Position numbers and translations under genes: made by a program
The notes under the pieces: model-generated
The model's input: the letters and a program-made list of their open reading frames with translations, nothing else
Databases searched by the model: none
Told to the model about the DNA's origin: nothing
Shown: in pieces, positions 9,355 through 18,313 of the stretch
How positions within the stretch are numbered: the stretch's first letter is position 1
Layout: every line of letters starts with the position of its first letter
Source: Singulisphaera sp. GP187
GTDB taxonomy: Bacteria; Planctomycetota; Planctomycetia; Isosphaerales; Isosphaeraceae
Length of the DNA stretch: 64,000 nucleotides
Assembly (NCBI RefSeq): GCF_900129635.1
Contig: NZ_FSRB01000001.1
Span: 2,705,501 to 2,769,500, forward strand
Reading direction: 5' to 3'

Positions 9355-10124
9355 TCACCCCGCCGGACATGCGCACCCGTCACGTTACGGTCCGCATCGA
9401 GAACAAGACCCTGCTGGAGAACGTGACGCTGACCCTGCCGCCAGGTTCCATGACCGCCCTGCTCGGTCCCAACGGGGCCGGCAAGACGACCTTGATCCGC
9501 GTCCTGGCGGGCCTCCTTCCCGTGTCCGAAGGCGAGGTTGAGCTGGGAGGGCGACTCCTCGGCGAATTGGGCCGTACAGCGATCGCCCGGCTTTGCGCAT
9601 ACCTCCCCCAGCAGACGGTCACCCGCTTCGAGATGCGGGTTGAAGACGTCGTCACCCTGGGCCGTTATCCCCACCTCAAAGCCTGGGGAAGCCTGTCGCG
9701 CGACGACCACGCCCGGGTTACCTGGGCGATCGACCGCGTCGGCCTGACCTCGTTCCGCCACCGGACGCTCCCGACCCTCTCCGGCGGCGAGCGTCAGCGA
9801 GTCTTCCTGGCGCGAGCCCTGGCCCAGGAAGCGCCCATCCTGCTCCTGGACGAACCCACTTCGTCGCTCGACATCGGCCGCCAGTTGGAACTGATGACCC
9901 TGCTCCTTGAGCTCCACGGCGAGGGTCAAACCATCCTCGCCGCCGTGCACGACCTCCAATCGGCCCTCGAGTTCTTTCCGCGCGCAGTGCTCTTGCACGA
10001 AGGCCGGCTGATCGACGACGGCCCCACCGAGACCGTCGTGCTGGGTCCCGCCCTGGAAACCGCTTTCAGCGTGCGAGTACACACGGGGCCCGGGTTCCGA
10101 TTTCTGCCGTCAGACTCGCTTTGA
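9351..10124 (+). CDS. btuD: cobalamin ABC transporter ATP-binding protein (BtuD-like)
   Basis: A 257-residue ABC ATPase with Walker A GPNGAGKT (39-46), a Q-loop around Q87-Q88, signature LSGGE (143-147), Walker B LLLDEP (164-169), and a switch His in AAVHDL. It matches the FecE/BtuD/FhuC group that energizes FecCD-type permeases. The gene overlaps btuC by 4 bp and is the last clear gene of the riboswitch-led unit. No obvious intrinsic terminator follows. Confidence 0.92.
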   Translation: MITPPDMRTRHVTVRIENKTLLENVTLTLPPGSMTALLGPNGAGKTTLIRVLAGLLPVSEGEVELGGRLLGELGRTAIARLCAYLPQQTVTRFEMRVEDVVTLGRYPHLKAWGSLSRDDHARVTWAIDRVGLTSFRHRTLPTLSGGERQRVFLARALAQEAPILLLDEPTSSLDIGRQLELMTLLLELHGEGQTILAAVHDLQSALEFFPRAVLLHEGRLIDDGPTETVVLGPALETAFSVRVHTGPGFRFLPSDSL

Positions 10125-10332
10125 GGAACGGGAAAACCTGACGGCGGCCCCAATGAGTCTTCGACGGAGGTTGGCACAACTCATGATGCGATACGTTGTG
10201 TCCGCTCATTGAATTGCTTTCTCAGTGGTTTCAGAGTTTGTCTTCCTTCAGACAGAAATGGGGCGACGCCCATCCCGAGTGAGACGAAAACTCGGCAGGA
10301 GTCTCACCATGCGAAAGCCCCGAAAGTAACGA

Positions 10333-10500
10333 TACGCCTGTCGAGAAAGTGGCCATCCTTTGGCGTCACCTGATCGATCAAATCCCCATCTCCAATCGAT
10401 GCGATCAGCTCCAGCACCCGCCCGCCGCTGTTCTACCGTTGGCAGAATCTGTTCGTCGAGCACGGCCACGTTGCGTTGCAGTCGATCGGCGACCGACCGA
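10333..10500 (+). pseudogene. frameshifted transposase OrfA-like remnant
   Basis: Translation from about 10333 gives TPVEKVAILWRHLIDQIPIS and on through a helix-turn-helix-like stretch to about 10425. A +1 shift then continues with LFYRWQNLFVEHGHVALQ to about 10490. Joined, these match the N-terminal helix-turn-helix of IS3-type/OrfA transposases, whose typical pattern is VAILRRHL...P..LFYRWQ..F...G..AL. Only about 55 codons remain and the frame is broken, so it is a dead fragment. No terminal repeats or partner OrfB were found. The rest of the gap 10125-11267 holds no other gene that I can support. Confidence 0.6.
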
Positions 10501-10887
10501 CCCGCAACGGCGGGTATTTCCGAATCATTCGGTCCCTCGCTCACATTCACGCGATGCCGGCCCCTCGGGACCGGATGATCCGACCCAAGCGGGTACGGCA
10601 AGTTTGGAACGAACGGCGGCCACTGCGGCTGCTCTTGAACGATTCCAGGTCGTACCTGGTCGTGCCATGCCCTTCAGATCATAGCCGCCATGCTTGAATT
10701 GCATTGAATTCCAAAACATTCTTCTTGATCATCAAATATCGCGGGATTCATGATGCTTGGCTATTGACAATCTAAGTCCTTACGGATTCCATGGATTTAC
10801 AAGAAGCGTGATCTCGCGTCAGGAACGCGTTTTCGGCTAGGGCAGCACCGCTCTGCAACTCGTTGCGATTTGAGATCAAATTTTTGG

Positions 10888-11017
10888 CTCCGCCCTTCGG
10901 AGGGTGCGCCAAACCGGGTCAGGCTGGTTTCAACGGTGCATCCCATGCACGCTCAGCCTCCCTCCGGGGTGACAGCCGTGGTGCTCGTCAATTGCACGAG
11001 CGACGTCCTTTTTGGAC
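10888..11017. other. cluster of short hairpins, possible structured RNA or REP-type region
   Basis: Within 130 bases there are at least five inverted repeats: CTCCG/CGGAG (10888-10902), AAACC/GGTTT (10911-10930), GTGCAT/ATGCAC with a 3-base loop (10936-10950), GCTCGT/ACGAGC (10983-11001) and GTCC/GGAC around a T5 loop (11005-11017). No open frame with protein-like content covers it. The density of hairpins suggests a transcribed structured element or a decayed palindromic repeat; neither is proven. Confidence 0.4.
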
Positions 11018-11267
11018 ACCACTGATACAATGACCTCTCCCATCCACCGAGTCCTGGAGGCTTGAATCGCCCTGACTCGAAATCGCCATCAAAACATTCT
11101 TGGCCTGCGTCCCTTCTTATCGGAATGGGCGTCCCGCCAACGGGGAAATGAGGCGTTCATGACCTGTTACCGTTTTCGGCGTCCCTCCTGACAGGATTGT
11201 CGTTCCTGCTCGCCGCCACTGTATCGCAGGTCGATCGGGCCGGATGGACGCCGGTGGAGCAACAAAA

Positions 11268-11957
11268 ATGAGTGCATCCATTATAGACGACCGCGCCAAC
11301 CGCTCGGAAACGGGTGATCTCTCCAGCCGCCTTGATGCTGTGGTCGAGGAAGCCCAGGAGAAGGCCAAGGCCTTCCAGGCGGAGGCGGAGACGGCGCGTC
11401 TGGAAGTCCGAGACCGGTTCCAGAAGTTCCTCCCGATCGCCGAGCGGATCGTCGCGATCGCTCGGGAAAAGCTGGAACAGCTGAGAGAGCGACTCAAGTT
11501 CGACGTCATCCCCGCTCAGTTCCAAACCGAGCAGACTTACTCTCGATCGGTCACCCTCGACGTGAAGTCCGAGCTGGCTGGGGTCATCAAGCTCATCTTC
11601 AGACTGACTCACGACTCGGACGTGCGGCAGATCAGCCTCGCCTACGACCTCCAGATCGTTCCGGTCTTCTTCCGGTTCAATTCACACTCCGAGTTCGACA
11701 TGCCGCTCGAGGCGTTCGACGAAGCGGTCGTGGGCCAGTGGCTCGACGACCGCATCATCGAGTTCGCGAATGTCTTACTGGAGTTGCGTTCGACGAAGCA
11801 GCACCAGGCGCGGGTGATGGTCTCCGACACCGTGGCCGGCATCACCTTCCCGAAATATTACGCCGCGGCCACGTTCGACCACGACGGGACGACCTATTAC
11901 TTCATCAGCGAGGAAACGCGTCGCGAGTTCGCGGAACGTCATGGCTTGACCCCATGA
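11268..11957 (+). CDS. coiled-coil protein with degenerate YHS-like C-terminal domain
   Basis: The ATG at 11268 has a GGTGGAG site 8 bases upstream, so the product is 229 residues. Residues about 20-90 are rich in Glu, Ala, Arg and Leu and probably form a coiled coil. The middle (about 90-170) is a beta-rich domain of no known family. The C-terminus (about 182-224, VMVSDTVAGITFPKYY through YYFISEETRREFAERHG) aligns by eye with YHS metal-binding domains (D-P-V-C-G-M...YYFCSE.C...F), but every cysteine is replaced (Ala, Ile, Thr). Its stop overlaps an ATG of the acetate kinase remnant (ATGA at 11954), so it once headed that operon. Confidence 0.65.
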   Translation: MSASIIDDRANRSETGDLSSRLDAVVEEAQEKAKAFQAEAETARLEVRDRFQKFLPIAERIVAIAREKLEQLRERLKFDVIPAQFQTEQTYSRSVTLDVKSELAGVIKLIFRLTHDSDVRQISLAYDLQIVPVFFRFNSHSEFDMPLEAFDEAVVGQWLDDRIIEFANVLLELRSTKQHQARVMVSDTVAGITFPKYYAAATFDHDGTTYYFISEETRREFAERHGLTP

Positions 11958-12127
11958 GTGACACAGGCGTCCGGCCGGACCCGCCCGGATCCACGACGGC
12001 CCCGCTCCAAGCCGGTCGGTTGCGACGACCTTACATCTTGACGATCAACGGCGGTTCATCCCGCCTGAAGTTCGCGGTCTTCACGGCGGCCGACTCGATC
12101 GAACGCGTTCTCTCCGGTTGCGTCCAG
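11954..12127 (+). pseudogene. ackA: acetate kinase 5' fragment
   Basis: The ATG at 11954 overlaps the upstream stop by 4 bp. After about 25 variable residues comes ILTINGGSSRLKFAVF, the N-terminal nucleotide-binding strand of acetate kinase (typical pattern ILVLNCGSSSLKF), then ERVLSGCVQG. Homology ends near 12127, about 58 codons in, where a complete enzyme would have about 400 residues. Directly after the break the sequence becomes the end of a histidine phosphatase in another frame. The usual Ser in GSSSLKF is Arg here. This is a deletion remnant, not a functional kinase. Confidence 0.75.
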
Positions 12128-12128
12128 G

Positions 12129-12440
12129 GATATTCTCAAGCAGCAACCCGGCTGGGAATGGTATCGCGAAGGCCGCCCCGACGGCGAATCGCCGGAGGTC
12201 GTCGCCGCCCGGGTGAATCGGTTCATCTCCCGGATTTGGTCCCTCGACGAGGACGCACCGGCGTTCTCGAGCGGGCACCTCATCCGGATGATCGCGGCCC
12301 GATGGCTCAGCCTACCGCCAGGAGCAGGCCGGTACCTCTTCAGTCAGACCACCAGCATGAGCGTCATCGGCTTTGAGCACGAGACGCGGGACGAGCCGAT
12401 CCTCGTCCCCTGGAACCAGGTCGCTCGACCACGGGAGTGA
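12129..12440 (+). pseudogene. histidine phosphatase (phosphoglycerate mutase-like) 3' fragment
   Basis: Frame 12129-12440 reads GWEWYREGRPDGESPEVVAA, RVNRFISRIWSLD, then SSGHLIRMIAARWLSLPP and SVIGFEHETRDEPILVPWN. This is the C-terminal half of a histidine phosphatase superfamily protein, including the second catalytic region around the conserved G-E-S motif and the G-H (GHLIRM) motif. The N-terminal R-H-G motif is absent because the first half of the gene has been lost, with the break falling at the acetate kinase fragment. The stop lies 66 bases before glgX. The fragment is probably untranslated or non-functional. Confidence 0.7.
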
Positions 12441-12506
12441 GTCGAGCCGACCACAGCCTTGGCGTCCCAAACAATGGGGCGTTCCGAAGAGAGGAGCGGC
12501 GTCCAC

Positions 12507-14630
12507 ATGACGGTTGCCATGCAGATCAGGCAAGGTCTCCCCCTCGGGACCTCCGTGACCATCGGCCGAAGCTCCCCCCTGGGGGCCACCATCGTCGAGG
12601 GCGGAGCCAACTTCAGCCTGTTCTCGCGGACCGCGACCGCCGTCGAACTCGTGTTCTTCGACCGGGAGGGCGACACCACCCCGTCCCGTGTGATCCGGTT
12701 GGACCCGGCAACGAACCGAACCTACCACTACTGGCACGTGTTCGTGTCCGGCGTGTCACCGGGCCAGCTCTACGGCTATCGGGTCGGCGGGCCTTCAGAC
12801 CCCGCTCGCGGGCTACGGTTCGATCCGGCAAAGCTCCTTCTCGACCCGTACGCCCGGGGCGTCGTGATCCCGACGACCTACGATCGCGAGGCCGCGAAAC
12901 GGGAGGGCGAAAACGCCGCGACGGCGATGAAGGGTGTGGTCGTCGACCCGAGCCACTACGACTGGGAGGGGGACCTGCCGCTGAGCCGGCCCTCCGCGCG
13001 TACAATCATCTACGAGATGCACGTCCGGGGATTCACCCGCCATCCCAGCTCTGGGGTCGGGGAGCAGACCCGGGGCACGTACGCCGGACTGATCGAGAAG
13101 ATCCCCTATCTCCGGGAACTCGGGATCACCGCCGTCGAGTTGCTCCCGGTGTTCGCGTTCGACGCCCAGGCCTGCCCCCCGGGGCTAGTCAACTACTGGG
13201 GTTACCAGCCGGTTTCCTTCTTCGCCCCGCATCCGGCTTATAGCTCGCGCCGCGATGCCCTTGGCCCGGTGGATGAGTTCCGCGACCTGGTGAAGGCCCT
13301 GCATCGGGCGGGCATCGAAGTCATCCTCGACGTGGTTTTCAATCATACCGCCGAGGGGGATCGCATCGGGCCGACGCTCAGCTTCCGGGGGATCGACAAC
13401 CCAACCTACTACATCCTTGCGGAGGGGGGCTCGCGATACGCCGACTACACCGGCTGCGGCAACACGCTGAACGGGAATCACCCAATCGTCCGCCGCATGA
13501 TCGTGGACAGCCTGCGCTACTGGGTCGAGGAAATGCATGTGGACGGCTTCCGGTTCGACCTCGCGTCGATCCTGGCCCGCGACTCGGCGGGGCAGCCGCT
13601 GCCGAATCCGCCGGTCCTCTGGGATATCGAGTCGGAGCCGGCCCTGGCCGGCACGAAGCTCATCGCCGAGGCCTGGGATGCGGCCGGGCTCTACCAGGTC
13701 GGGAGCTTCGTCGGCGACGCCTGGAAGGAGTGGAACGGCCGATTTCGCGACGACGTCCGCGACTTCTTCCGCGGGGAACCGGGAGCGGTGCGGCACCTGG
13801 CGGACCGGCTGGTTGGGAGCCCCGAAATTTACGGCCACAAAGGTCGCGAGGCCGAGCAGAGCGTCAATTTCACGACGTGCCACGACGGCTTCACACTCAA
13901 CGACCTTGTCTCCTATAGCCACAAGCACAACGAGGCAAACGGCGAGGACAACCGGGACGGCGCCGACGACAACCGGAGCTGGAACTGCGGCGTCGAGGGC
14001 CCGACCGACGATCCTGCCGTCGAGGCCCTGCGCAACCGCCAGGTCAAGAATTTTCTCACGGTCACGATGTTGTCGCTGGGCGTGCCCATGATCCCTATGG
14101 GAGACGAGGTCCGACGCACCCAGCAGGGGAACAACAACGCCTATTGCCTCGACGATGAGACCAACTGGTTCGACTGGACCCTTCTAGCGAAGCACGCCGA
14201 TGTCCACCGCTTCGTGAGTTTGCTCACCGCAAGGCGATTGTTGCGTGAGGTCGAGCATGAGCGTCGACGCGTGAGCCTGAACACATTCTTGAAAGAGGCC
14301 AATAAAGCCTGGCACGGTGTGAAGCAGTACGCGCCGGATTGGGGGGACAGTTCGCACAGTGTTGCCCTGGGCGCGGAGCTCCGCAGCGAGGGGCTGCATT
14401 TCCATCTGATCCTGAACGCGTACTGGGAGCCGCTCGAATTCGAGTTGCCGAACCTGGGTGACGGTCTCCCTTGGCGACGATGGATCGACACCGGCCTCGA
14501 CTCACCGCACGACATCGTGCCGTGGCTGGAAGCATCCGCAATCCCGAGTGGCTCATATCGCGTTACCGCTCGCTCGGTCGCGATGCTCTACTCGCTCGCC
14601 AGCACTGGCGAAAATTCGTCATGGCATTAA
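12507..14630 (+). CDS. glgX: glycogen debranching enzyme (isoamylase-type, GH13)
   Basis: From ATG 12507 (an AGAGGAG site lies 11 bases upstream; an upstream TTG is less likely) the product is 707 residues, the usual GlgX length. It has an N-terminal CBM48 module (about 15-110) and a GH13 barrel with catalytic nucleophile D351 (DGFRFDLA), acid E388 (LIAEAWD) and transition-state D460 (TCHDGFTLND). The enzyme hydrolyses alpha-1,6 branches left after phosphorolysis. It lies 207 bp upstream of glgP, so the two together degrade glycogen to glucose-1-phosphate and maltodextrin stubs. The 5' side carries remnants of ackA and a phosphatase, hinting at an older larger carbohydrate operon. Confidence 0.93.
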   Translation: MTVAMQIRQGLPLGTSVTIGRSSPLGATIVEGGANFSLFSRTATAVELVFFDREGDTTPSRVIRLDPATNRTYHYWHVFVSGVSPGQLYGYRVGGPSDPARGLRFDPAKLLLDPYARGVVIPTTYDREAAKREGENAATAMKGVVVDPSHYDWEGDLPLSRPSARTIIYEMHVRGFTRHPSSGVGEQTRGTYAGLIEKIPYLRELGITAVELLPVFAFDAQACPPGLVNYWGYQPVSFFAPHPAYSSRRDALGPVDEFRDLVKALHRAGIEVILDVVFNHTAEGDRIGPTLSFRGIDNPTYYILAEGGSRYADYTGCGNTLNGNHPIVRRMIVDSLRYWVEEMHVDGFRFDLASILARDSAGQPLPNPPVLWDIESEPALAGTKLIAEAWDAAGLYQVGSFVGDAWKEWNGRFRDDVRDFFRGEPGAVRHLADRLVGSPEIYGHKGREAEQSVNFTTCHDGFTLNDLVSYSHKHNEANGEDNRDGADDNRSWNCGVEGPTDDPAVEALRNRQVKNFLTVTMLSLGVPMIPMGDEVRRTQQGNNNAYCLDDETNWFDWTLLAKHADVHRFVSLLTARRLLREVEHERRRVSLNTFLKEANKAWHGVKQYAPDWGDSSHSVALGAELRSEGLHFHLILNAYWEPLEFELPNLGDGLPWRRWIDTGLDSPHDIVPWLEASAIPSGSYRVTARSVAMLYSLASTGENSSWH

Positions 14631-14837
14631 GACCGTCCGCTCGCGGAAAGAGGCGTTTGCCCCGGGGAACGTAGCGAGGCTGATTCGACAAATAAGCATA
14701 TCAATGCGTCTCTCAGGTATCCCGCTGGCGAGTCCCGAGGACATCGCCATCCCGATCTGTTGTCGGATCGGGCCCGAAATCCTCGAGATCATTCGCGAGC
14801 ACCACGGCCGTGGGAAAGCAAACCAGGAGGCTAGATC

Positions 14838-17357
14838 GTGACCCGACTCACCGCCTCGTCCCGGAACCCTCGAGCCATCGGCCCCGACGGCAACCTCCTC
14901 AATGAACTCATCGCCCGATACGGGTGTGGACCCGTACCGTTCAGTGGCACGAACGACGCCCTGTACGAACGACGGCTGGTCTTCGATCACGTCGTCGACC
15001 CCGGGGAGGCCGGGCCCCGAGACCAGTTTGAGGCCGTCGCCCTCGCGATCCGCGACGTGCTCTCCCAGCGCTGGGTCCGAACCCAGCGGGAGTACGACCG
15101 GGCCAACCCCAAGCAAGTCTACTACCTCTCGATGGAGTTCCTGATCGGCCGGTCGCTGGCGAACAACATCACGAACCTGATGTTGTCGCCCCTGGTCGAC
15201 GCCGCCGCCCGGGACAAGGGGCTGCGGCTCGCCGAGCTGATCGAGCAAGAGCCGGACGCCGGCCTCGGCAACGGCGGACTCGGTCGACTCGCGGCGTGCT
15301 TTATCGAATCGCTGGCCACGCTGGCGATCCCGGCCGTGGGATATGGCCTCCGTTACGATTACGGGATCTTTCGCCAGGAGATCCGCGACGGCTTCCAGGT
15401 CGAACACCCCGACCATTGGCTGGCCCATCCCGACCCGTGGGAGGTCGCGCGCCCCAATGAGACGGTGTCCGTTCCGCTCGGCTCTCGGTTCGAGGTTCAT
15501 GCGGGCCAGATCTCGGTGCATCGCGGACAGACGTCCCAACTGCTCGGTGTTCCCTACGACCGGCCGGTGGTCGGTTACAGCGGGCGGACGATCAACACCC
15601 TTCGCTTGTGGCAAGCCTCGACCCCGGACGTCTTCGACTTCGGCGAATTCAGCGGCGGCGACTTCTTCGGCGCGGTGTCGGACCGGACCCTCTCCGAGAC
15701 GGTCAGCCGCGTCCTGTACCCGGACGACTCGACGCCCCGGGGACGCTCGCTTCGATTCGTCCAGGAGTACTTCCTCGTCGCCTGCTCGCTGGCTGACATC
15801 GTTTCCCGGTTCCTCCGCCGCGGCAACGACTGGTCGGCGCTGGCGGACAAGGTCGCCGTCCAGCTCAATGACACCCACCCGGCGATGGCCGTGGCCGAAT
15901 TGATGCGGATCCTCCTCGAGCAGGCCAAGCTCGGGTGGGACGAGGCGTGGGACCTCACGGTCCGGACCCTGGCGTACACCAACCATACGCTGCTGCCGGA
16001 GGCCCTCGAGAAGTGGCCGGTCGAGTTGTTCGAGGCGCTCCTCCCCCGGCAACTGGAGATCATCTACGAGATCAACCGCCGGTTCCTGGACGCGGTCCGG
16101 GCAAATTATCCCGGCGACGCGGCGAAAGCCGCCCGGATGAGCCTGATCGAGGAAACACAGGCACGCCAGGTCCGGATGGCGAACCTGGCGATCGTCGGGA
16201 CCCACAGCACGAACGGGGTCGCGGCGATCCATTCGGAACTCCTCAGGACCACGACCGTGGCCGATTTCGCGGCGATGTTCCCCGAACGGTTCAGCAACAA
16301 GACCAATGGCGTCACCCCCCGCCGCTGGCTGCTGCTCGCCAACCCGGACCTGGCGGGGTTGCTGACCGAGGCGGTCGGCGAAGCTTGGGTCACAGACCTC
16401 TCGACGCTGAAGCAGGCCGAACCGATGGCCGACGACCCGGCATTCCGCGAGGCGTTTCTGGCCGCCAAGCGAGCGGCCAAGCTGCGGTTCGTCGACTGGA
16501 TCAAGGCCAGGGAGGGTGTCGCGCTCGACCCCGACTCGATCTTCGATACGCAGATCAAGCGCATCCATGAGTACAAGCGGCAACTGCTCAACGTCCTCCA
16601 GATTGTGGTGAGCTACAACCGCATGCGTGCGAACCCAGGTCTGGATCTTCCGCACCGCACGTACCTCTTCGCGGGCAAGGCGGCCCCGGCCTACCGGCTC
16701 GCCAAGCTCATCATCAAGCTCATCAACGATGTTGGATCCGTGGTCAATCACGACCCGGAGGTTCGGGGCAGGCTCCGGGTCGAGTACCTGCCGAATTATT
16801 CCGTCACCCTCGCCGAGCGGCTGATCCCGGCAAGTGACGTCTCCGAGCAGATCTCGACCGCGGGCTACGAGGCCAGCGGCACGAGCAACATGAAGTTCAT
16901 GATGAACGGAGCCCTGACCGTCGGCACCCGCGACGGCGCCACGATCGAGATCGCCGAGGAGGCCGGCGAGGAGAACGTCTTCCTGTTCGGCCTTACCGCC
17001 GACCAGGTCGCAAGCTCGCGGGGCTGGTATGACCCGCGCTGGCACTACGAGCAGGAGGACGAGACCCGCCAGGCCCTCGATTTGATCTTTTCGGGCCATT
17101 TCAACCGCCGTGAGCCTGGGCTCTACGAACCGATTCGGAATGCCCTACTCACGCACGGAGATTACTACATGCACCTGGCCGACCTGGGGTCCTACACGGC
17201 GACGCAATCGCAGGTCTCCGACCTCTATGCGGATCGCGACGGGTGGGGACGCAAGGCCATCCTGAACGTCGCCCGGTCCGGGAAGTTCTCGAGCGATCGG
17301 ACGATCCGCGAGTACGCCTCCGACGTCTGGGGCGCCAAGCCTTGTCCCATCGACTGA
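14838..17357 (+). CDS. glgP: glycogen/maltodextrin phosphorylase (GT35)
   Basis: The 839-residue product has the family's full length. The N-terminal region shows VYYLSMEFLIGRSLANN and GLGNGGLGRLAACF, and the PLP-binding lysine is K686 in GTSNMKFMMNGALTVGT, followed by GANVEI-like residues (here TIEIAEEAGEEN). It releases glucose-1-phosphate from alpha-1,4-glucan ends using phosphate and PLP. An AGGAGG-like site (CAGGAGGCTAGATC) precedes the ATG. It follows glgX in the same direction. A long open frame also exists on the opposite strand, which is an artefact of GC-rich codon use. Confidence 0.95.
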   Translation: MTRLTASSRNPRAIGPDGNLLNELIARYGCGPVPFSGTNDALYERRLVFDHVVDPGEAGPRDQFEAVALAIRDVLSQRWVRTQREYDRANPKQVYYLSMEFLIGRSLANNITNLMLSPLVDAAARDKGLRLAELIEQEPDAGLGNGGLGRLAACFIESLATLAIPAVGYGLRYDYGIFRQEIRDGFQVEHPDHWLAHPDPWEVARPNETVSVPLGSRFEVHAGQISVHRGQTSQLLGVPYDRPVVGYSGRTINTLRLWQASTPDVFDFGEFSGGDFFGAVSDRTLSETVSRVLYPDDSTPRGRSLRFVQEYFLVACSLADIVSRFLRRGNDWSALADKVAVQLNDTHPAMAVAELMRILLEQAKLGWDEAWDLTVRTLAYTNHTLLPEALEKWPVELFEALLPRQLEIIYEINRRFLDAVRANYPGDAAKAARMSLIEETQARQVRMANLAIVGTHSTNGVAAIHSELLRTTTVADFAAMFPERFSNKTNGVTPRRWLLLANPDLAGLLTEAVGEAWVTDLSTLKQAEPMADDPAFREAFLAAKRAAKLRFVDWIKAREGVALDPDSIFDTQIKRIHEYKRQLLNVLQIVVSYNRMRANPGLDLPHRTYLFAGKAAPAYRLAKLIIKLINDVGSVVNHDPEVRGRLRVEYLPNYSVTLAERLIPASDVSEQISTAGYEASGTSNMKFMMNGALTVGTRDGATIEIAEEAGEENVFLFGLTADQVASSRGWYDPRWHYEQEDETRQALDLIFSGHFNRREPGLYEPIRNALLTHGDYYMHLADLGSYTATQSQVSDLYADRDGWGRKAILNVARSGKFSSDRTIREYASDVWGAKPCPID

Positions 17358-17470
17358 CCGCCGACGCGACTCGCCGACGAGGAGGCTAAGTCCCTTCCGC
17401 CCCGAGCCAACCGAACCGCGGCGGTCAGGCTCCATTGGAGTGTTGGACCCTCTGACCCATTGAGGCTTCC

Positions 17471-18079
17471 ATGAACAAGCAGGATTTCCAATCTGAGCAC
17501 CTCAAGCAACTCCCGCTCCGTGCGATCGTTGCGTTCTCGGCCCGCTGCGCACGCAGGGTCCAGGCCCTCTCCGAACTCCCCGATGGCCATCCCGGGAGGG
17601 AAAGGCTTCGGGAGGACGTCGAGGCCGCCCTCCACATGGCCGAGGGGTTCGCGAGCGGCTCGACCACGCCGTGCTCGGATTCGGTGGGCGAGGCGCTCGA
17701 CGCAAGCCGTCTTGTGGCGGGCATGCCCCTCCGCGCGGAAAAGGCCGCGGCGGCCGCCTCGGAGGCAGCCCACGCGGCCGCCTCCGCCTGGCACCTGACC
17801 GAATCTCGCGAAGCCGAGCAAGGCGAGCCTCGGGAACTCAAGACGACCGAGGCACGGAAATCCCTCGGTGGTCTCGCCCTGGTCACGGCCGACCTCGCCG
17901 CGCGCAACGCCTTCGCCGCAGCCGTGGCGGCGTACCAAGCCGTCGGCCTGAACAACGAGGATTTCACGGCCGCGGCCCTGCACGATTACGACGAACTGCT
18001 TCGCCTCAAGCTCGGCCGTTACCCGGAGGCGGGAGACCCAATCGATCCCTCTCCCCGCGGCCCACTCGGCCCGCTCTGA
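17471..18079 (+). CDS. alanine-rich helical protein of unknown function
   Basis: A 202-residue, probably cytoplasmic, all-helical protein. Residues 20-60 and 85-165 are rich in Ala, Glu, Arg and Leu with no signal peptide and no membrane segment. A recognisable region is RAIVAFSARCARRVQALSEL near the start. I do not recognise a family; similar stand-alone Ala-rich proteins are common in planctomycetes. It begins 113 bp after glgP on the same strand, so it may belong to that transcript, and ends 234 bp before the RND adaptor gene. Base usage matches its neighbours. Confidence 0.6.
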   Translation: MNKQDFQSEHLKQLPLRAIVAFSARCARRVQALSELPDGHPGRERLREDVEAALHMAEGFASGSTTPCSDSVGEALDASRLVAGMPLRAEKAAAAASEAAHAAASAWHLTESREAEQGEPRELKTTEARKSLGGLALVTADLAARNAFAAAVAAYQAVGLNNEDFTAAALHDYDELLRLKLGRYPEAGDPIDPSPRGPLGPL

Positions 18080-18313
18080 CGATGTGCGACCGGACTTCCA
18101 CGTCCGGAGGATTTTAGGACCGACCCGTTTGATTGCTTGACGACGGCCCCCTATTCTATTTCACATTTGGCGAGCTCCCTATCGCTGAAAAGCACCTCCC
18201 GGGAAGCCTTTCGGGGGGCAACAACCGGGCTCGGGCGCGTTCGGAACACGGCGAGACGGATCCAAACGTCGGGCGGTGCCGCCCGCCTCGACCTTCTCCT
18301 TGGAGGAAGAATC

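Noticed and set aside
14704..14841. Short peptide ending IGPEILEIIREHHGRG, reminiscent of an HD-domain fragment
   Set aside because: Too short and without the HD motif; may be chance.
14619..17099. 826-codon open frame on the minus strand opposite glgP
   Set aside because: It mirrors the codon structure of glgP in GC-rich DNA; no domain is visible and glgP itself is unmistakable.
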